From: Luteolibacter algae | Lineage (GTDB): Bacteria; Verrucomicrobiota; Verrucomicrobiia; Verrucomicrobiales; Akkermansiaceae | Direction: 5' to 3' | Length of the DNA: 64,000 nt | Assembly (NCBI RefSeq): GCF_042683045.1 | Contig: NZ_JBHUIT010000002.1 | Coordinates: 310,001-374,000 of the forward strand | Shown: piece after piece, positions 35,589-44,624 of the stretch | Layout of the letters: every line of letters begins with the position of its first letter | How positions within the stretch are numbered: position 1 is the stretch's first letter | Program-made: the position numbers and the translations under genes | Notes under the pieces: model-generated | What the model was told of the DNA's origin: nothing | The model's input: the letters and a program-made list of their open reading frames with translations, nothing else | Databases searched by the model: none

Positions 35589-35966
35589 ATGAATACGAAA
35601 AGAAATCCCGTTGGCTGGTTCGAAATCTATGTCGGAGACATGGAGCGTGCCAAAGCATTCTACGAAAAAACCTTCGATCAATCACTGGAAAGAATCCCCA
35701 GCCCTCAGTTGGAAATGTGGGCTTTTCCCGGTGAATGCGATGGCGGCGGCGCTGCCGGGGCATTGTGTAAAATGGAGGGCAAGGAAGCCGGTGTCGGCGG
35801 TGTCATCATTTATTTTTCCTGCGAGGACTGCGCGATCACCTCCCGGAAAGCCATTGCCGCCGGAGGCACGATGCAGCTTGAGAAGATGAATATAGGCGAT
35901 TACGGATTTATCTCTCTCGTCCTCGATACCGAGGGAAATATGATCGGCCTTCATTCGATGAATTGA
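35589..35966 (+). CDS. VOC-family (glyoxalase-like) protein
   Basis: 125 residues with the vicinal-oxygen-chelate start WFEIYVGDMERAKAFYEKTF and the end FISLVLDTEGNMIGLHS, where the final glutamate and nearby residues are usual metal ligands. Family members include glyoxalases, dioxygenases and drug-binding proteins, so the reaction is not predicted. It lies 5 bases after the AHSA1 gene and 4 bases before the membrane SRPBCC gene, inside the sigma factor-linked cluster. Confidence 0.85.
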   Translation: MNTKRNPVGWFEIYVGDMERAKAFYEKTFDQSLERIPSPQLEMWAFPGECDGGGAAGALCKMEGKEAGVGGVIIYFSCEDCAITSRKAIAAGGTMQLEKMNIGDYGFISLVLDTEGNMIGLHSMN

Positions 35967-35970
35967 TAGT

Positions 35971-36513
35971 ATGATTAAGAAAATTCTTTTCCTGATCGTT
36001 GTCGCCATCGTCGCGCTTTTGGTCGCGGTTGCCGTCCAGCCGGACCGCTTTTCCGTGCAGCGCAGCGCGGTTCTTGACGCATCTCCCTCCGCCCTTTTTC
36101 CACAGGTCAATAGCCACCGGAATTTCGTAAAATGGAATCCGTTCAATGAGCTTGATCCAAATGTGCGGAATACTTTTGCCGGCCCGGAAAGCGGGGTCGG
36201 AGCTGTTTGCTCATGGAAGGGAAATGGTCAAATCGGGGCTGGCTCCAGCACGATTATCGAGAGCAGGCCAAATGAACTTGTGCGTCTCCGTATGGACTGG
36301 AAGGAGCCGATGGAAGGCACCAGCAACGTCGATTTCACTTTTGAGCCGAGAGACGGAGGGACCCTGGTGACGTGGAAAATGTATGGTCCCCAGACGTTCG
36401 CCGGAAAAGCGATCTCGCTATTCATGAGTGCGGAAAAAATGTGCGGACCGATGTTTGAAAAAGGTCTCCGGAACCTTGAAGTGGCAGCTAGGGATACCCG
36501 GATTTCACATTGA
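35971..36513 (+). CDS. Membrane-anchored SRPBCC (polyketide cyclase-like) protein
   Basis: 180 residues. An N-terminal transmembrane anchor (ILFLIVVAIVALLVAVAV) is followed by a SRPBCC domain starting with VQRSAVLDASPSALFPQVNSHRNFVKWNPF, a form common in polyketide-cyclase/dehydrase-like proteins. Later elements are WKGNGQIGAGSSTIIE and VTWKMYGPQTFAGKAI. It probably binds a lipid-like ligand at the membrane face, which is an inference. It lies within the cluster and shares its strand and tight spacing. Confidence 0.83.
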   Translation: MIKKILFLIVVAIVALLVAVAVQPDRFSVQRSAVLDASPSALFPQVNSHRNFVKWNPFNELDPNVRNTFAGPESGVGAVCSWKGNGQIGAGSSTIIESRPNELVRLRMDWKEPMEGTSNVDFTFEPRDGGTLVTWKMYGPQTFAGKAISLFMSAEKMCGPMFEKGLRNLEVAARDTRISH

Positions 36514-36567
36514 AAAATTTGATGCGTTTATGTATAAAGTAATATCACTAGAACCCGAATATAGAGT

Positions 36568-36996
36568 ATGAAAACTGTTATAGAACCTTACCTGTTCTTC
36601 CGTGGCCGCTGTGAAGAAGCTGTCGAATTTTACGAAGCCGCTCTTGAAGCAAAACGCGTGATGCTCATGCGTTTCGAAGAAGCTCCCGATCAACCGCCGG
36701 AAGGAATGCTGGCGGAGGGCTGGGGAAAGAAAGTCATGCACGCCAGTGTCTGGATCGGCGAGACCATGGTGATGATGTCCGATGGATGCGGTGCTGACGA
36801 AGGAGGCTTCGATGGTTTCCGCCTTTCCATCGCGCCGGAAAATGAAGAGCAAGCGAAGAAAATTTTCGATGCTCTATCCAGCGGCGGTAGCGTGGAAATG
36901 CCATTGGGAAAAACCTTTTGGTCGCCCTGTTACGGGATGTGCACAGACAAGTTCGGTGTAGGCTGGATGGTGAACGTAGTAGCAGAACAGCAATAG
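36568..36996 (+). CDS. PhnB-like VOC-family protein
   Basis: 142 residues with the PhnB start VIEPYLFFRGRCEEAVEFYEAAL and middle HASVWIGETMVMMSDG, and the end FGVGWMVNVV. Proteins of this type are related to glyoxalase/bleomycin-resistance folds and are often annotated as 3-demethylubiquinone methyltransferase-like, a name that does not imply activity. The substrate is unknown. It is separated from the previous gene by 54 bases and from the DUF1428 gene by 37. Confidence 0.85.
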   Translation: MKTVIEPYLFFRGRCEEAVEFYEAALEAKRVMLMRFEEAPDQPPEGMLAEGWGKKVMHASVWIGETMVMMSDGCGADEGGFDGFRLSIAPENEEQAKKIFDALSSGGSVEMPLGKTFWSPCYGMCTDKFGVGWMVNVVAEQQ

Positions 36997-37033
36997 CCTC
37001 AGTATTTCATTCAATCCCTAATCATCACACAAA

Positions 37034-37396
37034 ATGAAAAGATATGTAGACGGGTTTGTCCTCCCGCTTCCGAAGGACAATATTGAAAAATATACGGAGA
37101 TTGCCCAACAATCCGCCGCCATCTGGAAAGAGCACGGTGCGCTGGAATATGTGGAGGCGATCGCCGATGATATGACAGCGGAAAACATGGTTGCCTTCCC
37201 CAATCTGGTAGGAGCTTCCACGGAGGAGACGGTGGTTCTCGCCTATATCGTTTACGAGTCCCGGGAACATCGCGATGCAGTCAATGCCAAGGTCTTCGCG
37301 GATCCCCGTATGAAGGAATTATGCGGATCCGATACCGATATTTTCGATTGCAAACGTCTCTCGTATGGAGGCTTCCGGATATTCGTTAGTGAATAG
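37034..37396 (+). CDS. DUF1428-family protein
   Basis: 120 residues. YVDGFVLPLPKDNIEKYTEIA at the start, WKEHGALEYVEAIADD in the middle and the C-terminal DCKRLSYGGFRIFV match DUF1428, a small ferredoxin-like (dimeric barrel) family without known function. The family is often found beside YCII, VOC and AHSA1 genes. It is the last member of the sigma factor-linked cluster. No terminator was recognised directly after it. Confidence 0.87.
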   Translation: MKRYVDGFVLPLPKDNIEKYTEIAQQSAAIWKEHGALEYVEAIADDMTAENMVAFPNLVGASTEETVVLAYIVYESREHRDAVNAKVFADPRMKELCGSDTDIFDCKRLSYGGFRIFVSE

Positions 37397-37695
37397 TTTC
37401 CCCGGCTATCGATTCCATGGATTTGCGGGCCAGCCGCCGATCGGCTTCAAGGAAGTGGAATCATATATTGGCTAGGTGCGGATCCATGGGTTGGCGTTTT
37501 TCAATTCATGGATCCTGCCGGAGATGGCGATTTTGCCATGGAAATAATCTTTGCTCCGGGGTCGTCCCGTATGGCCTCTGGAGCTTGGATAAATGACTGA
37601 TTGTCAATAGATTAGGTGTCTAACGGATATGGCGGTTTCTTCACCGAGATGAGTTTGTGAGAGTGAGGAATTGAGAGGAGGTTCCGCTCCTCCCA
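37397..37695. other. Intergenic region with CCATGG-type repeats
   Basis: About 300 bases without a credible gene. It contains several near-palindromic CCATGGA elements: TCCATGGA at 37414-37421, an inverted pair GGATCCATG (37480-37488) and CATGGATCC (37507-37515) with an 18-base loop, and CCATGGA near 37536-37542. The 3-prime end carries the hairpin described separately. A promoter for the next gene is expected here but is not clearly visible. Confidence 0.5.
37675..37692 (+). promoter_or_regulatory. Hairpin covering a possible Shine-Dalgarno sequence
   Basis: GAGGAG (37675-37680) pairs with CTCCTC (37687-37692) around a 6-base loop, just before the ATG at 37696. GAGGAGG is the only good Shine-Dalgarno-like sequence upstream and would be hidden in the stem. 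Its distance to the ATG (about 14 bases) is long unless the hairpin changes spacing. Confidence 0.4.
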
Positions 37696-38583
37696 ATGAG
37701 ATCTTCCAAGTTTTTCCTGTTTGCGATCGCGGTAGCGAGCCCACTGTTCCCGGGCTCGGAATTAGCTGCGCACGGTGCTTACCATGATGTCGTTGCGGAT
37801 CTAAAAAAGGATCTAAACCAGGATCCGAATGATGCGGAGCTTCGCTTCAAACTGGCGGAAGCTCATGCGGCGCATGACGAATGGAGGGCCTGCGAAAAGG
37901 AGCTGAGACTGGTGGAGCGGTTGGAGCCGGGAAAGTATCCCGTTGTCTACCTCCGCGGGTTGGCTCTTCACGTTGCGGGTAAGGAAAAAGAAGCAAAGAG
38001 CGAACTGGATACTTTTCTCGCCGGGAATCCGAATCACGGTGATGCGCTGGCAACGCGAGGCAGAGTGTTGATTTCGCTTGGTAGACCCGAAGAAGCCGCG
38101 ATCGATCTCCAACGGGCGGTGGATCTCGCGGAATCGCCCAATCCGGATTTGATTCTCGAATTGGCGAATACCTACCGGTCCTTGGGACGGCTGGAAGATG
38201 CATCCGGTATATTGGATCTCGGCCTGAAAACTGCCGGGGATTCCACGTCATTGCTACTATGTGCGCTGGATATCGAGAAGGAGGCGCGGCTTTGGGACGA
38301 TGCCTTGGGCCGGGTGGATTCTCTGCAACATGCCAGCCCACGGCCGGAGCCATGGATGGCGGAGAGAGCCCGCTTGCTCGCACTTTCAGGGCGTGGAGAT
38401 GCATCCCGGCAGGCCTGGATGACCCTGCGGAAAAGAATTTTCTCCCTGCCAAATCTTGAACGTGGAACTCCAGAAAATGTCCGGCTTCTCGCTGAGGCGG
38501 ACCGAGCTACCGGACGCGCAGCACCAGCTCCGGTAATGGCGCCTCCCGCCGTGAAAAATTTCTCTCATACGACCTCTAACTAA
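37696..38583 (+). CDS. Secreted TPR-repeat protein
   Basis: 295 residues. A signal peptide (MRSSKFFLFAIAVASPLFPGSELAA) precedes five or more tetratricopeptide-like repeats between about 30 and 230 (for example NDAELRFKLAEAHAAHDEWRACEKELRLVE, GDALATRGRVLISLGRPEEAAIDLQRAVDL and PDLILELANTYRSLGRLEDASGILDLGL). The C-terminus is Pro/Ala-rich. TPR arrays serve as scaffolds for protein partners. It is 12 bases upstream of the giant exported protein gene on the same strand, so the two are likely coexpressed and may interact. Confidence 0.8.
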   Translation: MRSSKFFLFAIAVASPLFPGSELAAHGAYHDVVADLKKDLNQDPNDAELRFKLAEAHAAHDEWRACEKELRLVERLEPGKYPVVYLRGLALHVAGKEKEAKSELDTFLAGNPNHGDALATRGRVLISLGRPEEAAIDLQRAVDLAESPNPDLILELANTYRSLGRLEDASGILDLGLKTAGDSTSLLLCALDIEKEARLWDDALGRVDSLQHASPRPEPWMAERARLLALSGRGDASRQAWMTLRKRIFSLPNLERGTPENVRLLAEADRATGRAAPAPVMAPPAVKNFSHTTSN

Positions 38584-38595
38584 AATAATCCATAC

Positions 38596-41500
38596 ATGAA
38601 ATCAAACCATCTTACCGTGTCCGCCGCGCTGTTTCTGACAGTGGCAGGCGCACATGCCGTGGAATTTGGGAATGTCGATGTCATCCAGAATGATGCCGGG
38701 AATTCCTCCTCTTCCATCACCTTGCAACGCACTCCGGGAAGCTCCTCGGCCTTTACCATTCTTGGGGGGAACCGTGGCGACTATGAAGTTAGCTTCGGCT
38801 CGCCCAACGATGCCGCTGCGGGAGTCATGATCGCATCCGTGGCAGAAAATGGCCGTGATAATACGGCGGGCGGAGAAGAAGGTGGCTTGTTCTACGCGAC
38901 TTGCGCAGCCAGCGACACCAGCTCCGGGACCTACAATATCGCGCTATTCCGCTCGGCGGTTGGCGATGAATGCAATGTCAATGTCGGTTGCGCATGGTTC
39001 CCCTTCGACGAATGGTTGGGCGGCTATGTTAAAAATTCCACCGGGGCGAACGGTGGTCCTTTGGATGCGCTAACTGGTAGTGCCGGGATAGCGATCGGCA
39101 CGCATTTTACGGATGAATCCGGAGGTAAATCATTGCTGGATCTAACCGCCTTGGGTGCTGGTTCCGCAGATGGTGTATTGCTGGTAAACCATGCGAAAAA
39201 CGAGGATAACTTCGCACTCTCCAAGGCAAATTCCGATGGGTCTTTTTCACTCTACGTTCATGACAACGGCTCCAACGGCAGAAGCTACGAGCAGGATCCA
39301 GTGGCCTTTGTATATATCCCGGTGAATGCTGTGGGGACCAAGCAACTGGTGGCAGCTGCCCGCGTCAACAACGACGCTTCCACAGATGTTGCGGGAGGTA
39401 GTTTTTCGCTAGTGAAAGCGGGCACAGGACAGTGGTTCCTCACGATTCCCGGGCAGACAAATACCTCCGGTGTTCTGATCATCAGTCCGGAAGGGGATGT
39501 CACCAACAATGTAGATAATGTGATTTCCTATGAGTGGGATCCTGCAGGCAGCCACTGGGTCATCGAAAGCCGCGACCTCAGCGGAAATACGAATCAGCCA
39601 AACCTGCAGAACGGAGCCACCGATGATGAGGACATGTTCAGTTTTGCCTTTTTTGAAACCGACAATGAAATCCCCACCGCAGAGATCACGGCACCGGCCG
39701 GCGATTCGTTTACATCTCCGGGAACTTTTACCATCGAGGCAAATGCCTCCGATTCAGATGGAACCGTTACCAAAGTGGAATTCCTTCGTAATGGAGTGGT
39801 GGTAGGAACGGACACGACTGCTCCTTTCAGCTACACGGAGAGTAATCTTTTGGGGGGCTCGTATGATTACATCGCCCGCGCAACCGACAACGAGGGGAGC
39901 ACAGGGGTCAGCCAGGCAAAGAATATCCGGATCACCCTGGACCCTGAGAATATTCCCGCGAATACCGCGTTGAGCTTCGATGGAATCGATGACTACGTGA
40001 CAATGGGTAGTGCGCCTGAGCTCAATGTCGGCGGGCCTCCTGCCAGCGGTTTGACGCTTGAATGCTGGTTCCGCAAAGATGGCGCGGGACTTACCGCCAG
40101 CTCCGGCAGCGGTGGCGTGCGTGCGGTCCCGCTTTTTGGCAAAGGTCGAGGCGAAAGCGATGGCTCGAATGTGGATTGCAACATCCTCTTCGGCATCAAT
40201 TCCGCCGGGATCCTGGTCGCGGATTTCGAAAGTTATTCCTCCGGTTTGAACCATCCGATCACAGCGGTCAACCAGCCCATCGAGAACGGGACCTGGAATC
40301 ATGCGGCTGTGACTTTTGATGGCGTGACCGGAGTTTGGACCATGTATTTGAACGGAGTGGAAGTCGGCACCCAGACGGTTTCCGTCGGTGGGGCTGTGCC
40401 GCGCTTCGATAGCATCCAGCACTTCGGAATCGGTAGTGCGCTGAACTCGTCAGGTGTGGCGGAAGGAGCTTTTGCGGGGATCATTGACGAAGCCCGGGTT
40501 TGGGATCACGCCCGGAGCGCCACGGAGATTGCGGCGTCGATGGATACGGAGATCGGCTCAGGGACGGGCTTGCTCGGCCGCTTCGGTCTCAATGAGGGAA
40601 CCGGCTTAAGGACCGAGAGCTCCAGCGGGGCGACCATCGGCAATCTTGTAAATGGACCGATGTGGGTGAATGGAGCGCCATTTGCTATCCAGAACCAAGC
40701 ACCGGTAGTGAGTGTGTCCGCGCCTGCGGAATCGGTAATTCCATCACCCGTTAGTTTTACCGCTACAGCTTCCGATGCAGATGGTAGCGTCAAAAAAGTC
40801 GAGTTTTTGATCAATGGTGAAAAAGTCGGCGAGGATACTACGGCGCCTTATGCCTTTGACTGGACACCATCGGGAGTGGGCACATTCAGCGTCCGTGCGA
40901 TCGCTCGCGATAACCTTGGGGCGGCCGGCTACAGCACTTCTTCCTCCCTGGAAATTCTTCCGAATCCGAACCAAGCGCCTGTCGTCGAAAACGGCGGTCC
41001 CGCGGATGGTAGCGAGGTATCCGGCCGTTCGGTCATGCTCAGCGCGAACCTGGCTGATCCGGAAGGCGACGCAATGACAGTCACTTTCTATGGGCGTCAG
41101 ACAACGCCGGTGGAGCCGGGAGAGGATTTCAGCCTGGTGGCGATTCCGGATACCCAATACTACTCGCAGGGCTCTGCATCGAGGGCGAACAACGTGACCG
41201 TTGAGGAACTGGTCGGCACCTTCGGGGCGCAGACCCAATGGATCGCGGAGAATAAGACTGCGCGGAATATTGCATTCGTAAGCCACATGGGAGACGTGGT
41301 GGAAAGTGGAAACTTCGGCGGAAACACGATCCAGTGGGATCGGGCGACGGCTGCAATGGGCAAGCTTGAAAAGCCTCTCGATGTATTGCGTGCCTACGGC
41401 ATTCCCTTCGGCGTGGCACCCGGTAATCACGATATCGATCCCATTGGCAGCTACGACTCCGGCTCGACAGCGTTTTTCAATCAGTTCTTCGGCACCGATC

Positions 41501-44496
41501 GATTCGAAGGCCGTGATTACTGGGGTGGCAGCTACGGATCTGATAACACAAACAACTATCAGCTCTGGAGTGCGAGTGGCCTGGACTTCATCTCAATCCA
41601 TCTCGCTTACGATACTACTCCGAATCAGGCGATCCTCGACTGGGCGGACGCGCTTTTGAAAGCCCATCCGCACCGCCGTGCGATCATCACCTGCCACTAC
41701 ATTATCGGGCGGGGAAATCCTGCCTCATTCAGCACGCAGGGAGCCGCGATTTATGAAAACCTGAAGGACAATCCCAATTTGTTCCTCATGCTCTGTGGAC
41801 ACATTCATGCGGAGGGATTCCGGTCAGATACCTTTGAGGGACGCACGGTTTACTCGGTGCTTTCGGATTATCAGGGTCTCCAGGATGGTGGCCGTGGTTT
41901 CCTGAGAACCTTCACCTTCTCCCCGGCGAACAACCGCATCCGCGTGGAAAGTTACTCGCCGACTCTCGATCGCGAAGTGCTCGCCAGCGACAATCTGCCC
42001 CATTTCGATGGGAGCTATGATTTGAGCTATGACATGCAGGCGCCAGTGATGGACTGGGTGCCGATCGGGACCATGGAAGTGGGAGCGGGAGGAACCACCA
42101 GCTCAGTCCAGTGGACCGGCCTCGAACAGGGCAGACATTACGAGTGGTATGCGGCCGCTACCGACGGAATCAATGTGATCTCGTCCGCTCCGTCGAAATT
42201 TACGACTGCGGAAGGGATCGCGCCAGTGGTCACGCTGGATGCTCCTGTGGATGCCGCGACATTTTCTTCTCCGGCTATCGTAGAGCTGAAAGCCAGCGCC
42301 TCTGACAGCGATGGTGTGGTGGATCGTGTGGAGTTTTATAACGGGGGAATGAAAATCGGAGAAGATCGCACCGCTCCGTATGAGTTCTCTTGGACGCAAG
42401 TTCCAGCTGGCTCGTATGAGCTTAGTGCGGTGGCTGTGGATGATGACGGACTCACCGGACTGTCAAGCGGCGCAGCCATTGTGGTAAATCTCGGCGATAT
42501 TCCACCGCTCGTCAGGATAACTTCGCCTGCGGTGGGCTCGGTGCTGGAAGTTCCCGCGAGTTTGACACTTGCCGCAGATGCAACAGATCATGAAGCGGAA
42601 GTCGTAAAAGTCGGCTTCTATTCCGGCGCACTTGAGCCTGTGCTACTGGCCGAGGATGACACAGCCCCATTCACGGTGGATCTCAGTAATCTGGGCGCGG
42701 GATCCTATCACTTCACCGCGCGGGCAACCGATAGCGTGGGACAAACCACGGTCTCGGAGCCAGTGGTGGTGCAAGTTTTCACAGAAGCTCTGCCGCCGCA
42801 AACGGCTCAGATTTCGGTAGGAAACTTTGACTTGCCGACCTGGACAATCGTGAAAACCAGTCCATCGCCAAACCAGTTCGACCAAGCGGGGAGCGACATC
42901 GGCGATCTTGAAATCAGAATCAATGGGACGAGCGTAAACTTCAGCGAAGGTATTGCCCTGGCGAACAATTGGAGTGGACCGGCGAGTGCAAACAACAGCT
43001 CGCACGACAATATCGTGCAGCCTTATGCAGATGGCGTGGGCAACCTCTTCATCAATGTGCTGGACAACAGTAATGACAACGCCGCCGGTGCAAACCCTGC
43101 TACCGCGGAGCAGACCTCTGGTGTAAGTGTGGCATGGCTACCGTTTTCCCAGGGCTGGACCGGAGCTATAGTAAATACTACAGGTGAAGTAATTTCCGGG
43201 AACCTGCCGGAAGGCGTCACAGTTGTGAAATCCGGCGGATCTGGTATTTATGCGGTGAACGGATTGTCAGTGGCGGGCAACATGCTTGCCTACACCAATG
43301 GCAATACCGGAACGCTGGCAGAAAATGTCTGCTCCGTCCGGGTGGAGAACAACCAGTGGATCATCGATACCCGGGACAACGGGGATTTTTCCCAGAGCAA
43401 TGAATTCAGCTTTGTCTACCTGCCGCCTCATACGGGTGGCGTGTTCGCCGGAGCGATTTCCGGAGACGGGGTGGTCTCAAATCTCAATGCCCTGGCCACA
43501 GAAATAGGCGTCATGGCGATTGCGAATACGGAGGGCTTGGATGTTACCTTTGGTGACGGCTCTCTGATCAATCCCGGGACAGCGGCACTGTTCGTTACCG
43601 CGGATTCCACCGACGGCGGTTATAACAGCCCCGCGGTAAACAACCTGATCTGCGTGGATCCTGTGGGAGATAGCTTCCGGATTTATTCGCAGGATTTACC
43701 GGAAATCAATGGGACTCACGAGGCGATTGACGTTCGGTTCATGGTGATCCCGTTCGCTCCGGTGGTCTCAATTGTAGCGACTGATGCCAGTGCGGGTGAG
43801 TTCGGAGAAGACAAGGCCTTGGAGTTCAAGGTCTCACGGATGGGTGCGACCACGGCGGAGCTGGCTGTGCCGCTTGTTTCCGCTGGATCCGCCACTGAAG
43901 GGCGCGATTATTCGGGCTTTACCAGTCCCCTGACTATCCCGGCGGATCAGACAAGCTCTGTGCTGCCTCTTACCGTGATTCCAGACGATAAAGCGGAAGG
44001 CATGGAAAGCGTGGATGTGTCCCTCGGAAACAGCGTGGAGTTCGCCACTGGCTCTGCACCGGGTGCGCGTGCAAGTATCGCAGATCATCCGGCACAGGAT
44101 TATTATTTCACAAATATTGCGGATCCTTCCCTGCGTGCGCCAACGGCTGATGCGGATGGTGACTCGAACGCGAACGCTGTAGAGTATTTCATGGGGAGCT
44201 TGCCGGGTGATGCGAGCAGCAATGGGTATCTGGAGGTTCCGGAGAGCTCCGGGACGACCTTCAAAATCCGCTATCCGCGTGCGCTGGATCGCTCCGGCGT
44301 CACCGGAAGGTTGAGCTGGTCCAGCGATCTGGAGACCTGGCATGCGGATGGTGAAAGCAATGGCACGCATACCGTAACCTTCGTGGAAGAAGTGGTCAGC
44401 GAGTCCGGAGCGAATCCAGAGACGGTGGAAGCGACGGCCACTATCACTGGCGACGGAACTGCCCCGAAAATCTTTGTTCGGCTCGGTGTTGAATAG
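38596..44496 (+). CDS. Giant exported multidomain protein with metallophosphoesterase domain
   Basis: 1966 residues. Order, with rough positions: signal peptide 1-21; module A about 22-355; Ig-like domain about 360-450; LamG-type domain about 455-690 (LSFDGIDDYVTMG ... ARVWDHARS); Ig-like about 700-790; calcineurin-like phosphoesterase about 840-1120 with VAIPDTQYYS, SHMGDVVESG, APGNHDID, ITCHYI and LCGHIHAEG; fibronectin-like stretch about 1135-1205; two Ig-like domains about 1209-1395; second copy of module A about 1402-1715; Calx-beta-like about 1720-1830; C-terminal tail with DADGDSNANAVEYFMG, a motif common near the ends of exported proteins in this phylum. The phosphoesterase metal ligands appear complete, so activity on a phosphorylated extracellular substrate is possible. 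There is no PEP-CTERM signal. Confidence 0.82.
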   Translation: MKSNHLTVSAALFLTVAGAHAVEFGNVDVIQNDAGNSSSSITLQRTPGSSSAFTILGGNRGDYEVSFGSPNDAAAGVMIASVAENGRDNTAGGEEGGLFYATCAASDTSSGTYNIALFRSAVGDECNVNVGCAWFPFDEWLGGYVKNSTGANGGPLDALTGSAGIAIGTHFTDESGGKSLLDLTALGAGSADGVLLVNHAKNEDNFALSKANSDGSFSLYVHDNGSNGRSYEQDPVAFVYIPVNAVGTKQLVAAARVNNDASTDVAGGSFSLVKAGTGQWFLTIPGQTNTSGVLIISPEGDVTNNVDNVISYEWDPAGSHWVIESRDLSGNTNQPNLQNGATDDEDMFSFAFFETDNEIPTAEITAPAGDSFTSPGTFTIEANASDSDGTVTKVEFLRNGVVVGTDTTAPFSYTESNLLGGSYDYIARATDNEGSTGVSQAKNIRITLDPENIPANTALSFDGIDDYVTMGSAPELNVGGPPASGLTLECWFRKDGAGLTASSGSGGVRAVPLFGKGRGESDGSNVDCNILFGINSAGILVADFESYSSGLNHPITAVNQPIENGTWNHAAVTFDGVTGVWTMYLNGVEVGTQTVSVGGAVPRFDSIQHFGIGSALNSSGVAEGAFAGIIDEARVWDHARSATEIAASMDTEIGSGTGLLGRFGLNEGTGLRTESSSGATIGNLVNGPMWVNGAPFAIQNQAPVVSVSAPAESVIPSPVSFTATASDADGSVKKVEFLINGEKVGEDTTAPYAFDWTPSGVGTFSVRAIARDNLGAAGYSTSSSLEILPNPNQAPVVENGGPADGSEVSGRSVMLSANLADPEGDAMTVTFYGRQTTPVEPGEDFSLVAIPDTQYYSQGSASRANNVTVEELVGTFGAQTQWIAENKTARNIAFVSHMGDVVESGNFGGNTIQWDRATAAMGKLEKPLDVLRAYGIPFGVAPGNHDIDPIGSYDSGSTAFFNQFFGTDRFEGRDYWGGSYGSDNTNNYQLWSASGLDFISIHLAYDTTPNQAILDWADALLKAHPHRRAIITCHYIIGRGNPASFSTQGAAIYENLKDNPNLFLMLCGHIHAEGFRSDTFEGRTVYSVLSDYQGLQDGGRGFLRTFTFSPANNRIRVESYSPTLDREVLASDNLPHFDGSYDLSYDMQAPVMDWVPIGTMEVGAGGTTSSVQWTGLEQGRHYEWYAAATDGINVISSAPSKFTTAEGIAPVVTLDAPVDAATFSSPAIVELKASASDSDGVVDRVEFYNGGMKIGEDRTAPYEFSWTQVPAGSYELSAVAVDDDGLTGLSSGAAIVVNLGDIPPLVRITSPAVGSVLEVPASLTLAADATDHEAEVVKVGFYSGALEPVLLAEDDTAPFTVDLSNLGAGSYHFTARATDSVGQTTVSEPVVVQVFTEALPPQTAQISVGNFDLPTWTIVKTSPSPNQFDQAGSDIGDLEIRINGTSVNFSEGIALANNWSGPASANNSSHDNIVQPYADGVGNLFINVLDNSNDNAAGANPATAEQTSGVSVAWLPFSQGWTGAIVNTTGEVISGNLPEGVTVVKSGGSGIYAVNGLSVAGNMLAYTNGNTGTLAENVCSVRVENNQWIIDTRDNGDFSQSNEFSFVYLPPHTGGVFAGAISGDGVVSNLNALATEIGVMAIANTEGLDVTFGDGSLINPGTAALFVTADSTDGGYNSPAVNNLICVDPVGDSFRIYSQDLPEINGTHEAIDVRFMVIPFAPVVSIVATDASAGEFGEDKALEFKVSRMGATTAELAVPLVSAGSATEGRDYSGFTSPLTIPADQTSSVLPLTVIPDDKAEGMESVDVSLGNSVEFATGSAPGARASIADHPAQDYYFTNIADPSLRAPTADADGDSNANAVEYFMGSLPGDASSNGYLEVPESSGTTFKIRYPRALDRSGVTGRLSWSSDLETWHADGESNGTHTVTFVEEVVSESGANPETVEATATITGDGTAPKIFVRLGVE

Positions 44497-44533
44497 GCTT
44501 GGCCAATAAAATCTGCTGGAGATTGCTAACCCG

Positions 44534-44572
44534 AATCCTCTCCCACCATCTGGTGTGGAGGGGATTTTTTTA
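44534..44572. terminator. Terminator between the giant gene and the YchJ-like gene
   Basis: AATCCTCTCCCACCA (44534-44548) pairs imperfectly with TGGTGTGGAGGGGATT (44551-44566), followed by a run of T residues to 44571. It could terminate the giant gene on the plus strand. Confidence 0.7.
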
Positions 44573-44624
44573 CCCCCGGGGGATGTGCTTTCAGCAAGCT
44601 CCGTTCAATCCCTTCAAGAAGGCC

